In this document: piece after piece, positions 46,838-58,376 of the stretch | How the letters are laid out: the number at the start of each line of letters is the position of its first letter | How positions within the stretch are numbered: position 1 is the stretch's first letter | NCBI GenBank assembly: GCA_029876055.1 | Contig: CM056875.1 | Location: forward strand, 992,001 to 1,056,000 | Direction: 5' to 3' | Source of the DNA: Madurella fahalii | Lineage: Eukaryota > Ascomycota > Sordariomycetes > Sordariales | DNA length: 64,000 nt | Notes under the pieces: model-generated | Told to the model about the DNA's origin: nothing | Databases searched by the model: none | What the model saw: the letters and a program-made list of their open reading frames with translations, nothing else | Position numbers and translations under genes: made by a program

Positions 46838-49800
46838 ATGTCGTTCAGATTTCTTCCCAATACGGCTGTTGCAGCCAGCACGGCCAGCAAAGACAGTATT
46901 TACACCTACGCGCAGACCTACCGCCGCGATCTCGTCGAGATCAAGGGCAAGCTCACTGATGGACCCCAACCCTATGTTGTGACCGGCAAGCCCGTCATCA
47001 TTGATGTCACGGGAGCTGCCCCGGCGAAGCGGTTCACTCCTTTGGCTGCCGTCTGCTATGGCCAGAAGGTACTGAATACCTTTCCACCGAAGATATACTA
47101 CCTTGATTCCGCGACATCAATTGCAGGCTTTCAAGCGGGTGCTAACTATCCTACAGCGTTATCTCTTCTACGTAGACGACAGCAACTACCTCTGTGATGT
47201 TCATGCTTCGGACGACGGCACCTGGGTCCGGGGCAACATGCGCGACAAGGCCTGGCAGTGTGCCGCCTACTCCAAGCTTGCCGCAATCAAGATGATTAAC
47301 GCGGAAAAAAACGAGTTCCTGTGCGTCTATTATCAAGATACGTCTGAGACAGGTGACATCAAAGTGGTCCACCGTAGTCCCTTCTTTGGCTGGCAAGAGG
47401 GGAATGCACCCGTGAACGATCCACCTCTCTATGGCACTTCGATTTCGGTCGTCATCCCCCAGGCGGGGATCGAGGTCAAGCAACCCGACAAAGACATTGA
47501 CACAATTCACCCCGTCATATTCTTCCAGTACGACAATCTCAATCTTGGATCGTCTCAGGACCAAGGACCCAACGGTACTGTGGCTGCTTCCAATCCTCTT
47601 CAGCTCCATTGCCGCCGTGACTGATAAGCATTGCTTCCAGATTACGCAACATACACCATAACAGACGGCCACTTTACGCTTTCGGCGCACGCCTCCCTAG
47701 CCGCCGTGGATGACGGAAACAACTTCTGGTGCTTCTATACAGCAGACTCGAACCAAGTCTTCCGTCTCCGAGTAGACCAGGAGGGTAACATTACCCAATC
47801 GCAGCCGGTGGCGTTGGAGGCCAACCCGATCCCTCATTCCCCCCTTGTCGCGGTGCTGGTCAACAACTCGGGCAAAGACCAGATCGTGCTCTTTTATCTC
47901 TTGCACAACGAGGACATGAAGGGAACCACGCGTGAGACCAACGTGTTCGCTACCACACTGACGGCCGAAACTTCCCCTGCGGCCGATTCCTGGGACGTCT
48001 CGCGCCCGGTGTGCTTGGCTCCGGCTGCCCCAACATACGCCATTACCGGTATCAAGACAGGCACCACCAAAACGTCAGTCCCGCTGCGCCTCGAGGTTGA
48101 CGACTGGTATCTTCGCGGTGATCTCGAGCACAAGCGCCAAAGGAGCCTGTTCCTGTACGCACTTCGTGCCCTACAGAACAAAGATCCCGAGGAGAAGCTG
48201 TCCTTTTTCCAGATCGCGGGTATGTATCATGCGGCACTGCAAATATGTATGGCTGCTATGTGCTGACCTTGGATGTGCGTGATGCAGGAATTCACGGAAT
48301 GCCATATACACCATGGGACGAAGATACCGTTCCCACAACCGACGGTGTGGGCTACTGCACCCATGACAGCCTACTCTTCCCGTGCTGGCACCGCCCATAT
48401 ATGATGCTCTTTGAGGTGGGTGATCAGTGGGGTTGGAACTAGGTCGAAACTTTAATCTGCTTGGCTAATGGAAGGGAACAGCAAGTTCTGCATGAAATCA
48501 TGATCAACGATATCATTCCTGAGCTACCCAAGACCGAGCAGGCGAGCTGGACCGATGCTGCCAATACCTGGCGCTTGCCCTACTGGGACTGGGCGGAGAA
48601 GAAGACGCGCAACGAAGGGGAGACACCCATCTACGACGTTCCTCTGATCACAAAGGAATCGAGAATCCTCGTCATTAATCTCAAGGATGTCCAAGATGAT
48701 ACCTACATCGACAACCCCATGTATAAATTCACCGTCCCCGGGAACAAAAACATGGGTCGCTACGGAGTCCAAGATGTCCAAGACGACGATGACTTTAAGG
48801 TATGTGGAGAAAACATAGTAGCCCCACCGCCTTCTGAGTAGACGTAGGGAGCTAATAGAAAGGGGGGAAATAACCAAGTTCTCCGAGTGCAAGGGTACGT
48901 CACGCTGGGCGGACTACCCGCCCAAGCATGAAACTACGTGGGTCAACGGCCAGGTGAACAACAGCAGCGTCGCTACTGCGCTTGATGAACACTCCTGGTA
49001 CGGTAAGAATGTCGATAACGTGCCGATTGCCGAGATGGTGTACAGGCTCTACTCTCCAGACTACATCACAACGTTCACACAGTTCGCAACGACTAAGCTC
49101 CATGACGACACGGCCCCGGCACCGTATCTGAATCTTGAGTACATCCACAACAACATACACAACTGGACGGGTGGATTCGATAAATACATTGGCCACATGA
49201 CCGAACCACCAGTGGCCGCATTCGACCCTATCTTCTACATGCATCATGCGTAGGCGCCATCCCCTCGTTTTACCCAACCACACCTAAGAACCTATTACAG
49301 CGTAGACAATGTATTCACTGACCATGACCATGGTGTTGCAGCAACGTTGACCGCCAGTTCGCTATCTGGCAAGCCATTAACCAGGAAAATACCGACATTA
49401 ACTGGTTCCAGAACGACTCCGAACAGCTTCCGGACGACGGAACATGGAGTATCCGAGCCGGCGACATCGACAAGCCGACTACTTGGCTAACCCCATTCCA
49501 CAAGGACACCTTCGGAACCTACTTCACCTCTAATGACGTAAGGGACTGGATCAAATGGGGCTACTCATACCCGGAGCTGCAGCCGTGGCTCGACAAGTAC
49601 AAGACAGACGGCAAGTTCGACGTCGACCTGTACATCATCGATATCAGAGACCAGCTCAAGAAACTGTATAGTCCCGCGGATCTCATTGACTCCGCAGATA
49701 AGGACAGCACACCCAAGAAGAAGTGGACTAAGGACATTATTGTTAACATCACGTACGATAGGTATGTACAACCTCCCCCTCCCCCCTCCCCCTCCCCCCT

Positions 49801-50342
49801 CCCCCCGGCCCCCAACCGGTCACACGGCATTCTGCAGATCTTCTTTCTCTCCCATTCGAAGTGAAAAAGAAAAGCTGACAGATTTGGGGGCAAAGATTCG
49901 CCCTTGGCGGCGTTCCGTACACTCTCCACCTGTTCATCGGCGACAAGTCGCAGGTGGACAACTATGACGGCGCTCTCCAAGGGCACCCGCAGCACGTCGG
50001 TCTCCTCTACACATTCAGCAATCCCGTCTTTGGCGCTGGAGCTGCCCAGGGGGGTTGCGAAGGCTGCCGAGTCAAATCGACAGCGGGCACCAAGTCCCGT
50101 GGCCAGGTGCCCATCACCGCTGCACTGATGGCCCGCATACCGCCGAGTGGCGTCAACCGCCATGAACTCGGAACCCCCCATGGAATCCACCCCTTCCCCA
50201 GGGAGGAACTGGAGGAAAGGGCGGTAGAGGAGTACCTCGAGAAGCATCTGCACTGGAGAGTGAGAACAGTATGTACTGCCTGTACTGTAGATGCTCCGTG
50301 ATTTCTTCTCCTTTTCCGTGCTTGTGCTAGGTACAAAGCTGA
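46838..50342 (+). CDS. Tyrosinase with N-terminal lectin-like beta-propeller; C-terminus decayed
   Basis: Nine exons: 46838-47068, 47157-47574, 47641-48219, 48288-48415, 48482-48799, 48879-49249, 49342-49761, 49896-50268 and 50331-50342, giving 949 residues. Residues 1 to about 360 resemble a fucose-lectin-type beta-propeller (RYLFYVDDSNYLCDVHASDD, NEFLCVYYQDTSE, NNFWCFYTADSNQVFRLRVD, DQIVLFYLLHNED). The tyrosinase follows. CuA ligands are H412 (GIHGMPY), H435 (YCTHDS, with thioether Cys433) and H444 (CWHRPY). CuB is in YIHNNIHNW (H648, H652) and FYMHHANVDR (H680/681). The C-terminal domain starts FALGGVPYTLHLFIGD. There is no signal peptide, so it is probably intracellular. Past 50342 a coding-like stretch continues in another frame with a stop, so the natural end is uncertain. 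Tyrosinases oxidise phenols and catechols to quinones. Confidence 0.85.
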
Positions 50343-51570
50343 CGAGGTTGGGGACGAATAGCTCAGCGGAAACGACGTTGCAATCCCCGAGACCGAGCCT
50401 TTTGTGAAGGTGGCGGTTTACCACCGGGATGCGCGATTTGACCACGTTGATCACGCCGTGCAGTACAAGCGCCTAGCGAGGGCCACTAACACCAAGCTCG
50501 GTGGCCACGGGTTCGCTGCAGCTGCATAACTTGGCCGTCAGCCGAGTTGTCGCAGAAAAACTGATCGCGTCCATGCGTAGTAGATGTTTGTTCTTGCAGG
50601 GAAGAGAGGGGGACTACAACAACCAGGAACCAAGTGTACCTAGCTCGTCGGAGTCAACCTTAATCTGCCACAACAAGAAAGACGGGGGCGATGTTGAATC
50701 TAGTTCTCCCATTACTGTGGCTGCCTACTAAACGGTCGCCATTGCTTCAAAAGGGGAACCTGACGCCGGTGGAATATCCGGGCATTGGCGGTCGATTCTT
50801 GTAGACCCTCTCTCAGTTCTCTTTGACAAGCGCGACAAGCGCAATGCAATTCAAGGTATGCCGCGACCCAAGGGCCAGATCCTTTGGCTCTATGGCGCGT
50901 TCCAGGAGCTCGGTGTCCCTCATGATAGACAAATCTTCCTATGTAGTCAGACCGGTGCCCATGTTTCTATGGCAGAAGGCAGTTACAATACCCAAGCTTG
51001 CTTCAAGCTGGACGGAAACCTGGACGCCATCTGAACTCTCTGATCCATCCCGCCTTATCAACAACTTGCATATTTGCTGTGAGACGCAGCCCGCTATTAT
51101 GGTCTCATGATCCCCGTGTTGGCCATGACTGGGCGTGTGTTGAACGTTGTCGCTAACATCGCGTGTCGCAGCTATAGGAACCACAAGAACAATAAGGCAA
51201 AGGCGGCGAGGACATAGCTGGATGTAGAGGCGGAGTAGGATCGTTTTGTCGGTATTTGAAGCGCCACCGGATATTCGGAGATAGATTTGACCGAAGCCTC
51301 GCCTGAGGTGTTTTTTCTTTTTAGCCCAATACTCGACCTGCCATCAATTGACGCGATTATCGATGCAGAAACCGAAACGGGAACTGGGTCATCAGCGGCC
51401 CACAACACACCAAGGTACCGATCAAGAGGTCAGTCGAATCGGCGCCGCTGTGCGCAAACGGCTCGGCTGGCTTAGTCGGCTCCACCTGTGCTGTACCTTA
51501 CCTTTACTTAAATTAATCACTCCCTATCTTGATTACTTTAACTACCTTATACTTATTTACCTGGCCCAGG
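50343..51570. other. Decayed tyrosinase 3' end and intergenic region
   Basis: 50346-50529 reads like the remaining tyrosinase C-terminus (EPFVKVAVYHRDARFDHVDH) but is out of frame and preceded by a TAG. From 50530 to 51570 no gene is convincing; a minus-strand frame near 51180-51400 ends in a hydrophobic tail. Confidence 0.5.
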
Positions 51571-52098
51571 ATGAGCGGCCCCACAACGGCCCAACCAAGC
51601 AACCCAGCGAGCGAAGATGGCGAGTTCTGGCGTTGGCTAGATGGCTACCTAAAGGGCATCATTGTCATTTCAGTTTTCGGCGGGCAGATCACGTTTACAG
51701 TCCTCGTCTCCGACATCGCAGACCCCGCCGACACAATCCAAGCGGACCGCAACAATCCTGACCCCAGCCTCATACCGACATTCGCGAGGGAAACCGTCCG
51801 TACATTCCTCGGCATCAGCTGGCTTCTCTTCACGGTTTCTTTGGGCATCGCTGTATTTGTTAAAACTGTCCTCTCCGATACCAAGGGGAGGAACTGGCTG
51901 GTTCGAAAGCTCGGGACCGACGGCTTCAGCCGTCTCTACTCCACCCTTACCTTTCTCCTCAACGCTCTATCTGTATCACCATTTCTGTTTCTCGCTCTGG
52001 CGACAGCTGCCTACTTGCCCGTTGTAGGATGGATCGGCACGGCCTTTGTATCCCTGTTTGCTATAGCTGTTGGAATATTTTGGGTGATACTGGACTAG
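51571..52098 (+). CDS. Small fungal membrane protein, unknown function
   Basis: 175 codons from the ATG at 51571 (MSGPTTAQPSNPASEDGEF), no intron. Four hydrophobic segments: KGIIVISVFGGQITFTVLV, FLGISWLLFTVSLGIAVFV, TLTFLLNALSVSPFLFLALA and VGWIGTAFVSLFAIAVGIFW. The N-terminus is hydrophilic and there is no signal peptide. Small multi-helix proteins with WRWLDGYLKG-like starts are known in fungi; the role is unknown. It lies between the large tyrosinase and the CorA-like gene. Confidence 0.72.
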   Translation: MSGPTTAQPSNPASEDGEFWRWLDGYLKGIIVISVFGGQITFTVLVSDIADPADTIQADRNNPDPSLIPTFARETVRTFLGISWLLFTVSLGIAVFVKTVLSDTKGRNWLVRKLGTDGFSRLYSTLTFLLNALSVSPFLFLALATAAYLPVVGWIGTAFVSLFAIAVGIFWVILD

Positions 52099-53254
52099 GA
52101 GGGTTTCCGTGACCGCTGAAGCTGCTCTACTTCCAAGATAGTATATGTTGTTCCTACCTGTTCATCTGGCCTGCGCAGCATCCGAGAAGAAACCAGAGAG
52201 GACCGAGATAGGGAGCTTGTCTGGCCAATTATGTATAGCCCTCACTAATCCATTGGGAATTCTGACCATCGCTATGAGTCCAGTGCCGTTTCTGATAAAA
52301 TCAATTGCCTTAGCGTTGAACCTCAGGTGCGGCTGTCAACAGTACTCGTCGGCATACGACAGCGTTTCAACAGCAAGAGCCGATTTACTGATATGGTATC
52401 CAGGCCCAGATATACGTGAATACAACCCGAGGAGGCCATTTCGACGCTGTATCCTATGAACCACTGGGCCCAAATCGCCCTGCTTTGATTTGCGGGCCGT
52501 AGGTAGAGTTTGCAACCCCAGCAGCAAGCAAGAACTGGTGTCAGCAAACCACGCCGAATGACGAATTCTCCACCGATATCGGGAGAAAGAGTAAGCAAAG
52601 CTTAAACACTCCTGGGCGGCATGGAGATGAAATTTCTTCTTCCGTGATCGTGGCGCTTTCCCTTTCCGGATGCCCCTTGGCCCGATAGTCCGGCGGTGCC
52701 CTCGCCAGACTTACCGAGTTGCGCTGGGCCGTACTCGTGCATATCCCGGTCATACAGTCGAGTTCGAGAAATAGACAGGCCAGGCGGAGTATTATTAGGA
52801 GGCTAGTCCGTCTCAAGCCAGCCCTATGCTAGGCTGTAACAACTGGTTGATAGGGCCGGGTATTGTCGGTGTCCCATGAGAACGCTGTTTCTGGACCGGT
52901 TTTATGGAGTTACAACTATCCCCGGTTTTCACGTAGACCTTGGAGGCTTTGATCGTTCTAGTGATCAAGACCCAGCTGCCAGGGGGCCACGACTGCGGCG
53001 CTAGGGTGTAGGAGCTTCTTCTGACACCTCAGCGCTGGCGCTGCTGGTCCCTGACGTCAATGCTACCTGGTTTGGCTCCGAGCTCCCAAGTACAGCAAGC
53101 GTCAGAGCTGACGACGTTTTGACATCCGCTGACATCGTGACACCAACTGACGGGGTCACAGAAACCGCAGCAGCTTCGGCCGTCTCGCTCGGTGCATGCA
53201 TGCCTATTTTGGAAATCGTTAGCTATTCGTCCTACTTTATCCCCAATACACTCC
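52099..53254. other. Intergenic region with a dispersed repeat
   Basis: No intact gene. The repeat shared with 44735-44800 is at 53150-53225. A minus-strand frame at 53001-53201 (Ser/Ala-rich) covers it and may be a coding remnant. Confidence 0.5.
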
Positions 53255-55002
53255 TCAAAAATGAATTTGGCGCTGACCGTCATTTTCATCGACTTCTCCA
53301 TCCTGCCCACTATCTGTTGGTGGATCCGTCCCTGGGGCTCCATCCTCTACATGCCTTCTCTTCTTCCTCTTCCGAGTGGCGCGCTTCTTCGAAACCAGGA
53401 GGCCATAAACAAAGGCGAATGTCGATATGAGTCCTGGGCCAATCTTGATTCCGAAGAGTGGTGACAGGCAACAAGCTAGGACCAAGAGGACAGGTACCAT
53501 CAGCACTGATGATAAGGCAGCAGCTGCCGTTGCGTATCCTAGAATTCGAGCACCTTGATCCACGTCCAGAAACATGCCGACAATAAACGAGGAGAGGACG
53601 AGGCAACCATAAATGGCGACGGTAATGGAGACCAGAATTGCGAGGATCGGCTTGAGCGTCTCCCTGTAGAAGCGGTTCTTGGATTTTAGTCTGTTATGGC
53701 CTTCGTTCACGGAGCTCAAGAACGACATAAGACGGAGAAGGATGAAGACAATGGCCGCCAGAAGAACCACGACGCCGAAAAAGTCGTATAGCAGTCTCCC
53801 CAGGTCCTTGAATCGAGACTGCATGCTGAGGACCCCGGCGGCGAGGGAGAGTGGTAGGAAGATAGCGGTGAGAAGGGTGAGCTGCTGGATGCCCCGGGCC
53901 TGGTTGATGTTCCTGGCCAGATCCAGGAACCTGACTTGATCATCCAGTCCTTTGGACAACCTGTCTAAACGGTCTTTGACCTCTCTGCAGCACCCATGGA
54001 GCTCCGCCTCTAGTACCTGGAACTCACGGTTCTCGTTGGCCGGCGATGCGGCCCTGATGATCCCGATCAGGGACTCGATAGTGGCGGTTAGATGAAGGCT
54101 TACTTCAGAAAGGTTTCTGTACTGATAGGAATCCTTGGTCATCTCAAATAGATTCCAATGTCGCAGCTCGGCCGAGCGAGGGTCCACCTCAGCCTGGAGT
54201 TCTGACTGTCGCTGCATCAATCTATCCACCACCCGGGCAAACAACCTTAGGCTCGCGTGGTGGATCTGTAGAAGGAAGAGCTGCTTCCAGCTATCTTTCA
54301 TCGCAGCACGCACCGGCAAGTAGAGCTGATCGAGCTCCTGAAGATCTGAAACGGACTTCAGCAACGTAGTTTTGAGCAGGCGCTTCTGCTGGCCCGTGTC
54401 TTTTGCAGCCTCTGCGGTCGTTGCATCGACAAACATTTGGTGCTGTATGAGTACTGGGACGTGGTAACGGGTGTGGTTAGTAGGCATTGAGGGAAAATAA
54501 CTTTTAGAAATCCCGCCCCAGTGGGAGGGGAGTTGGGGTTAATACTGGTATCGGCCGAAACATGCACCCCCCTCTCCACTTTTACCACCCGTGTAATCCG
54601 CGAGCCGCCGTCGGAGTCGGGATCAGGGAACATTTCGTATGAGTTGAAGCTGTACAATCCAGGCGGCGATGCGGACGTCCGCCATTGGGCCGTGAGAGCG
54701 CTGAAGTCGGTGCCGGCCAGATATTCAGATGGGTTCCCGATTGAGAGCTGGATCCTGATAGTTCCCTCCGCTGGCGGCTGTGCCTGGGCGCGACAAAGGA
54801 GCCACGTTCTACCAACGGCATTCTCGCCATTAATACTGAACAGAGGGACGTCCCAAGCCATGATAACTGGCGGGTGGACGCCAAGTTCCTTGATGCTCCT
54901 CCACTCTTCGGCGTCTAGGAGTCGTCGGGCGGGCCTGATGCCCTCGGAACCGGCGTTATATGCATCATATATTTCGTCAAGAAAGGCGATTAGGCCGTTC
55001 AT
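53255..55002 (-). CDS. CorA-like membrane protein
   Basis: Two exons, 55002-54502 and 54442-53255, giving 562 residues. The intron uses a GTTATT donor, TACTAAC branch and CAG acceptor. The N-terminal 165 residues are a soluble domain. A long helical region follows (LLKSVSDLQELDQLYLPVRA, WKQLFLLQIHHASLRLFARV), then a CorA-type transmembrane pair beginning LTLLTAIFLPLSLAAGVLSM and further helices (FFGVVVLLAAIVFILL, LAILVSITVAIYGCLVLSSF, VLMVPVLLVLACCL). The Gly-Met-Asn pore signature of magnesium transporters is not intact here (GVLSM). The C-terminus is basic then acidic. Fungal CorA-like proteins of this type lack proven transport activity. Confidence 0.8.
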
Positions 55003-56224
55003 GGAAACCCGTAATTATCACGGAAGCAATGAGAGAACTAAACAATGTACCCCAAAAGACGCGACACAACTAGGAGCATCTGGCCGTTTGTGAGTGAGTG
55101 AGCGAAGGTAGACTGCGATGCGAAAGTAGCGGTAACCGCTCCGGAAGCGGGGTAGTTGGAAGTTGCTCCTTAGTATTTCATGCAGCCAATGACAGGGGGT
55201 CAGCGCAAAGCCTAGCGTGCCCAATGGGTGATGAAAGAAACTATCCACACAGGATGAATCGCAAGGAATCCCTGTGAAAATATGGCGATATAGGGGTCTT
55301 TCTGTAGCGACCGCTGATCTGTTAAGGTGGCTGCTGGCTGGCCCATTGTAAAGTACTTCCCGTGAATGGCTTCTCTTTATCGCCCGCTGGCCTCAGGAAT
55401 GCCGCCTTCCTCGCTCCGGCGGCCTCTTTCCGATGATGGATTTTCCTGTCCGAGTCTTGAGGACCGGATACCGCCGCGCCGAGAATCGTTGACCTTGTGA
55501 ATTTGAATAAAATCTTACCATCTTCCCCTCCCGTGTCTCTGCTTGCTAAGTAGAAGTATCTATGCTGCCTGGGCTCGATAGCTACTAGTTCTGTGGTCAG
55601 AGTGGGAGAGCCTTTGAATGATAGCGAGCTACTTGCTTTATAGCTAACCTAACTTCCTAAGGTTGATTATAAGAGGGAATATGGCTAATCCAAATGGACC
55701 TTAGCGAGACTCTCCGACCGCATGCAGGCGCGTCAAACCGCCACCATTTCCACCTGCACCAACACATCTCGAGTTTGGTGCAAGTCGTATGCCAGACCTG
55801 ATACCACGGCCAACTCTGTGTCCTTCGCCAAATAATCCGAGGCGATAATCAATGCAGTGGGGCAGACGCAAGAGATCTCTTCGGAGAGAGTTTCGAAGCC
55901 CTGGTAAGTGCAAATCTATGTTATTCATCTCTTGTATACTAATAGGGCATAGACGATCCTCTAGCTCTGTCACTGACCACCTCGGTACTCGATTCGCGGT
56001 GCGTTAACCAACATATGAGAAACAACGATACATGTAGAAAGGGAGGAGTTGCGCAGCTGACTATGGCAAGCAATGCAACTAATGGTTTTAAGCTGACGGG
56101 GGGCCATTCAGGCGGAGCTAGTACCTACGTGCGAGCACACACTTCCCTTCCCCGAATCACAATGCCATACTCGTACCGACTACGTCAACGTTACATAAAC
56201 CCTCCCGGCACCACCTAACACCCC
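55003..56224. other. Intergenic region
   Basis: Promoter of the CorA-like gene and 3' flank of the short tyrosinase. No gene is seen. Confidence 0.55.
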
Positions 56225-57472
56225 TCACGGCTCAACATACTCGTAACACAAAAAGTCGCCCTGAATGTCCATGACGTCCGCAATCGTCTTGTTGGGGCCA
56301 TTCCCATACATGTTAAGGACATGACCCAGGGTAGTCGTCGTGCCCGGGTCACCATCCGCGCCAGTTGGCTTCCTAAGCATCATTAGGGGAAAAAGAGATC
56401 CCCAAAACGTCAGCTCATCCGTCCGCAGCACCGTCAAACAGACCGCAGGGCAAACTCACGGGATATGCGACGGCCGGGGCGGAAACCCGGGCGCGAAGTC
56501 CGGACCGATATTGGTCCCGCTGATGCTGGCCACCCTCACGGCGCGGTCCCCCGCCTGCCAGTCCCAGAAGACCTTGTCCAGCCAGGTGTGGTGCAGGTAA
56601 AACAGGGGGTCGCCGGGGCTGGACACGCCGTTCTGCATCTGGCCGCCGACGCCGGCGTGGCCGCCCGCGTGCGGCTGGCCCTCGATGCAGTTCCAGGCCG
56701 TGGCGAAGTCCCGCGCCGCCAGGCACCGGTTGACCTGCGCCTGGGACGACCCGCTGCTGATGGCGTCGTTGATGCGGCGGTTGATGCAGTGGTCCGTGAC
56801 CTGGTACCCCGGGCCGAGCGAGTTGGTGTAGTTGGCGAAAGGCCCCGTGGTGATGCACCCGCCCGCGCCGGACCCGTCGCCGCCGAAGCCGTAGACGGGG
56901 TCGAAGATGACCGACGACCGGAACTTGCCCGCGTCCAGCTGCTCATGCCAGTACCTGAGCAGGGGTTAGTGGACAATGCTATGTATTACGAGTATCACCG
57001 ATGCGGGGCTGGGATGACTCACGGCTGATAGCCGGTATAGTTGCACTCGTTTCGGAGCGCGCTCTCATGGGCGTGCATCATCAACCGGTGGAACGGCAGG
57101 AAGGCTCCCTGAGGGAGTTGTTATTCATCAAGGTCGGGTTAGACTCCGGGCTTGTGAACATTGGTACGTACGACAAAGTGCGTCGAGTAGGCCTGGAGCT
57201 GGTGAATGGCCTGAAGCTCGTCGAACCGTGTCCGGGCCCCTGGTAGACCCAGGGCCGCGGGTTTATTCATGAGGCATAGCTCGGCGTTGATATATTCCAG
57301 CTTCTCAGGGTTGCTCAGTGTGTGCCTGTAGAGTTGTTGAGCTGGCAATCATGTCTGATGACGGCTGCTGGTCGGCTCACCATGCTCTGCGTTTGGCTGG
57401 GTTTGTGCAGGCCGCGAATGCCGTGCTCACCACGAGCAGCAACGAAACAACAAGCTTTGAAATCTGAGCCAT
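56225..57472 (-). CDS. Short secreted tyrosinase
   Basis: Five exons: 57472-57381, 57325-57172, 57108-57023, 56954-56460 and 56372-56225, giving 324 residues with all splices in phase (GTGAGC, GTACGT, GTGAGT, GTGAGT donors). A signal peptide covers about residues 1-21 (LVVSLLLVVSTAFA). CuA: AIHQLQAYSTHFVGAFLPFH holds the three histidines. CuB: PHAGGHAGVGGQM and GDPLFYLHHTWLDKVFWDW. A Cys-rich start (AACTNPAKRRAW) is as in secreted fungal tyrosinases. It lacks the long C-terminal domain of the gene at 46838, so it is a different subfamily. It probably oxidises phenols outside the cell. Confidence 0.9.
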
Positions 57473-58376
57473 GGCTGGATGTGTTGCGGCGACGCGTCTG
57501 GCGGGATCCTCAGCCCATCTACAGAGTTGAATTGCCTCAACTTATACTTTCACCGCTTCCCCTCCTCGACTTAGTCGGTTTATTGCGTGGCCGTCACTGT
57601 AAACACCTTTACCCCTTGTGGTTGCGTCCGGTAATCAGGACAAGTCGGGTTTAGCAGAGACGGAGTATGGCAGGGATCACTGGTGCGGCCACTGCTGTGG
57701 TCCATATCTTCCATATTGCTCATGCCCGCGCACCCGCACCCCGAGGTCTCGCTTGCGATGCGAACCCAACTAACTGGATTATATTTGGGTGAGCAATTCG
57801 AGCTCAAAATTTAACTTCATCTTCCGCTGTGAGCGCCTCATACATACAGAAGCTTATCTGACGAGCGAGGCATCTCACTTTACGCCCCGGATAAAGGCGC
57901 AATGTCCGCGGTTGGGGTCCATCACTCTATTTTTCCCCATAGGATGGGTGGTCCACCGGACTGTTTCGATCAAATCAGGATTAGCCGAGTTCAAATACCG
58001 TGTCGAGTTGCCGTGTTGACGCGGCTCGTCCCCCGCTATGCATAGTGATATTACCCTTTTACGACGCTGGAAGCGTAGGCGCGTGGGACACTGTTGGATG
58101 TAGATTGTCCATTACTATATTGGGTAACATTTTCGCCCCGCCCATAGACTCCAACCTGGTTAACGGCGACTGCGTGGAAGGTCTTTGGCATGCTAGAAAC
58201 CACTGCAGTGATATGGTTCACACTGACGGACAAAGGTTCCAGGAATCAGGATGCTTCACTCTAACATTGCATTCTGACATAGTACTAGCTAAGTAGCTAT
58301 AGACCGCTGACACTTGACTGCAACCACACCGTTCCGACTGCCACTCAAGCGGCCAAGCATCTGCTATCCGTGGCTT
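57473..58376. other. Intergenic region
   Basis: Promoter of the short tyrosinase and 3' flank of the dioxygenase gene. No gene is seen. Confidence 0.55.
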
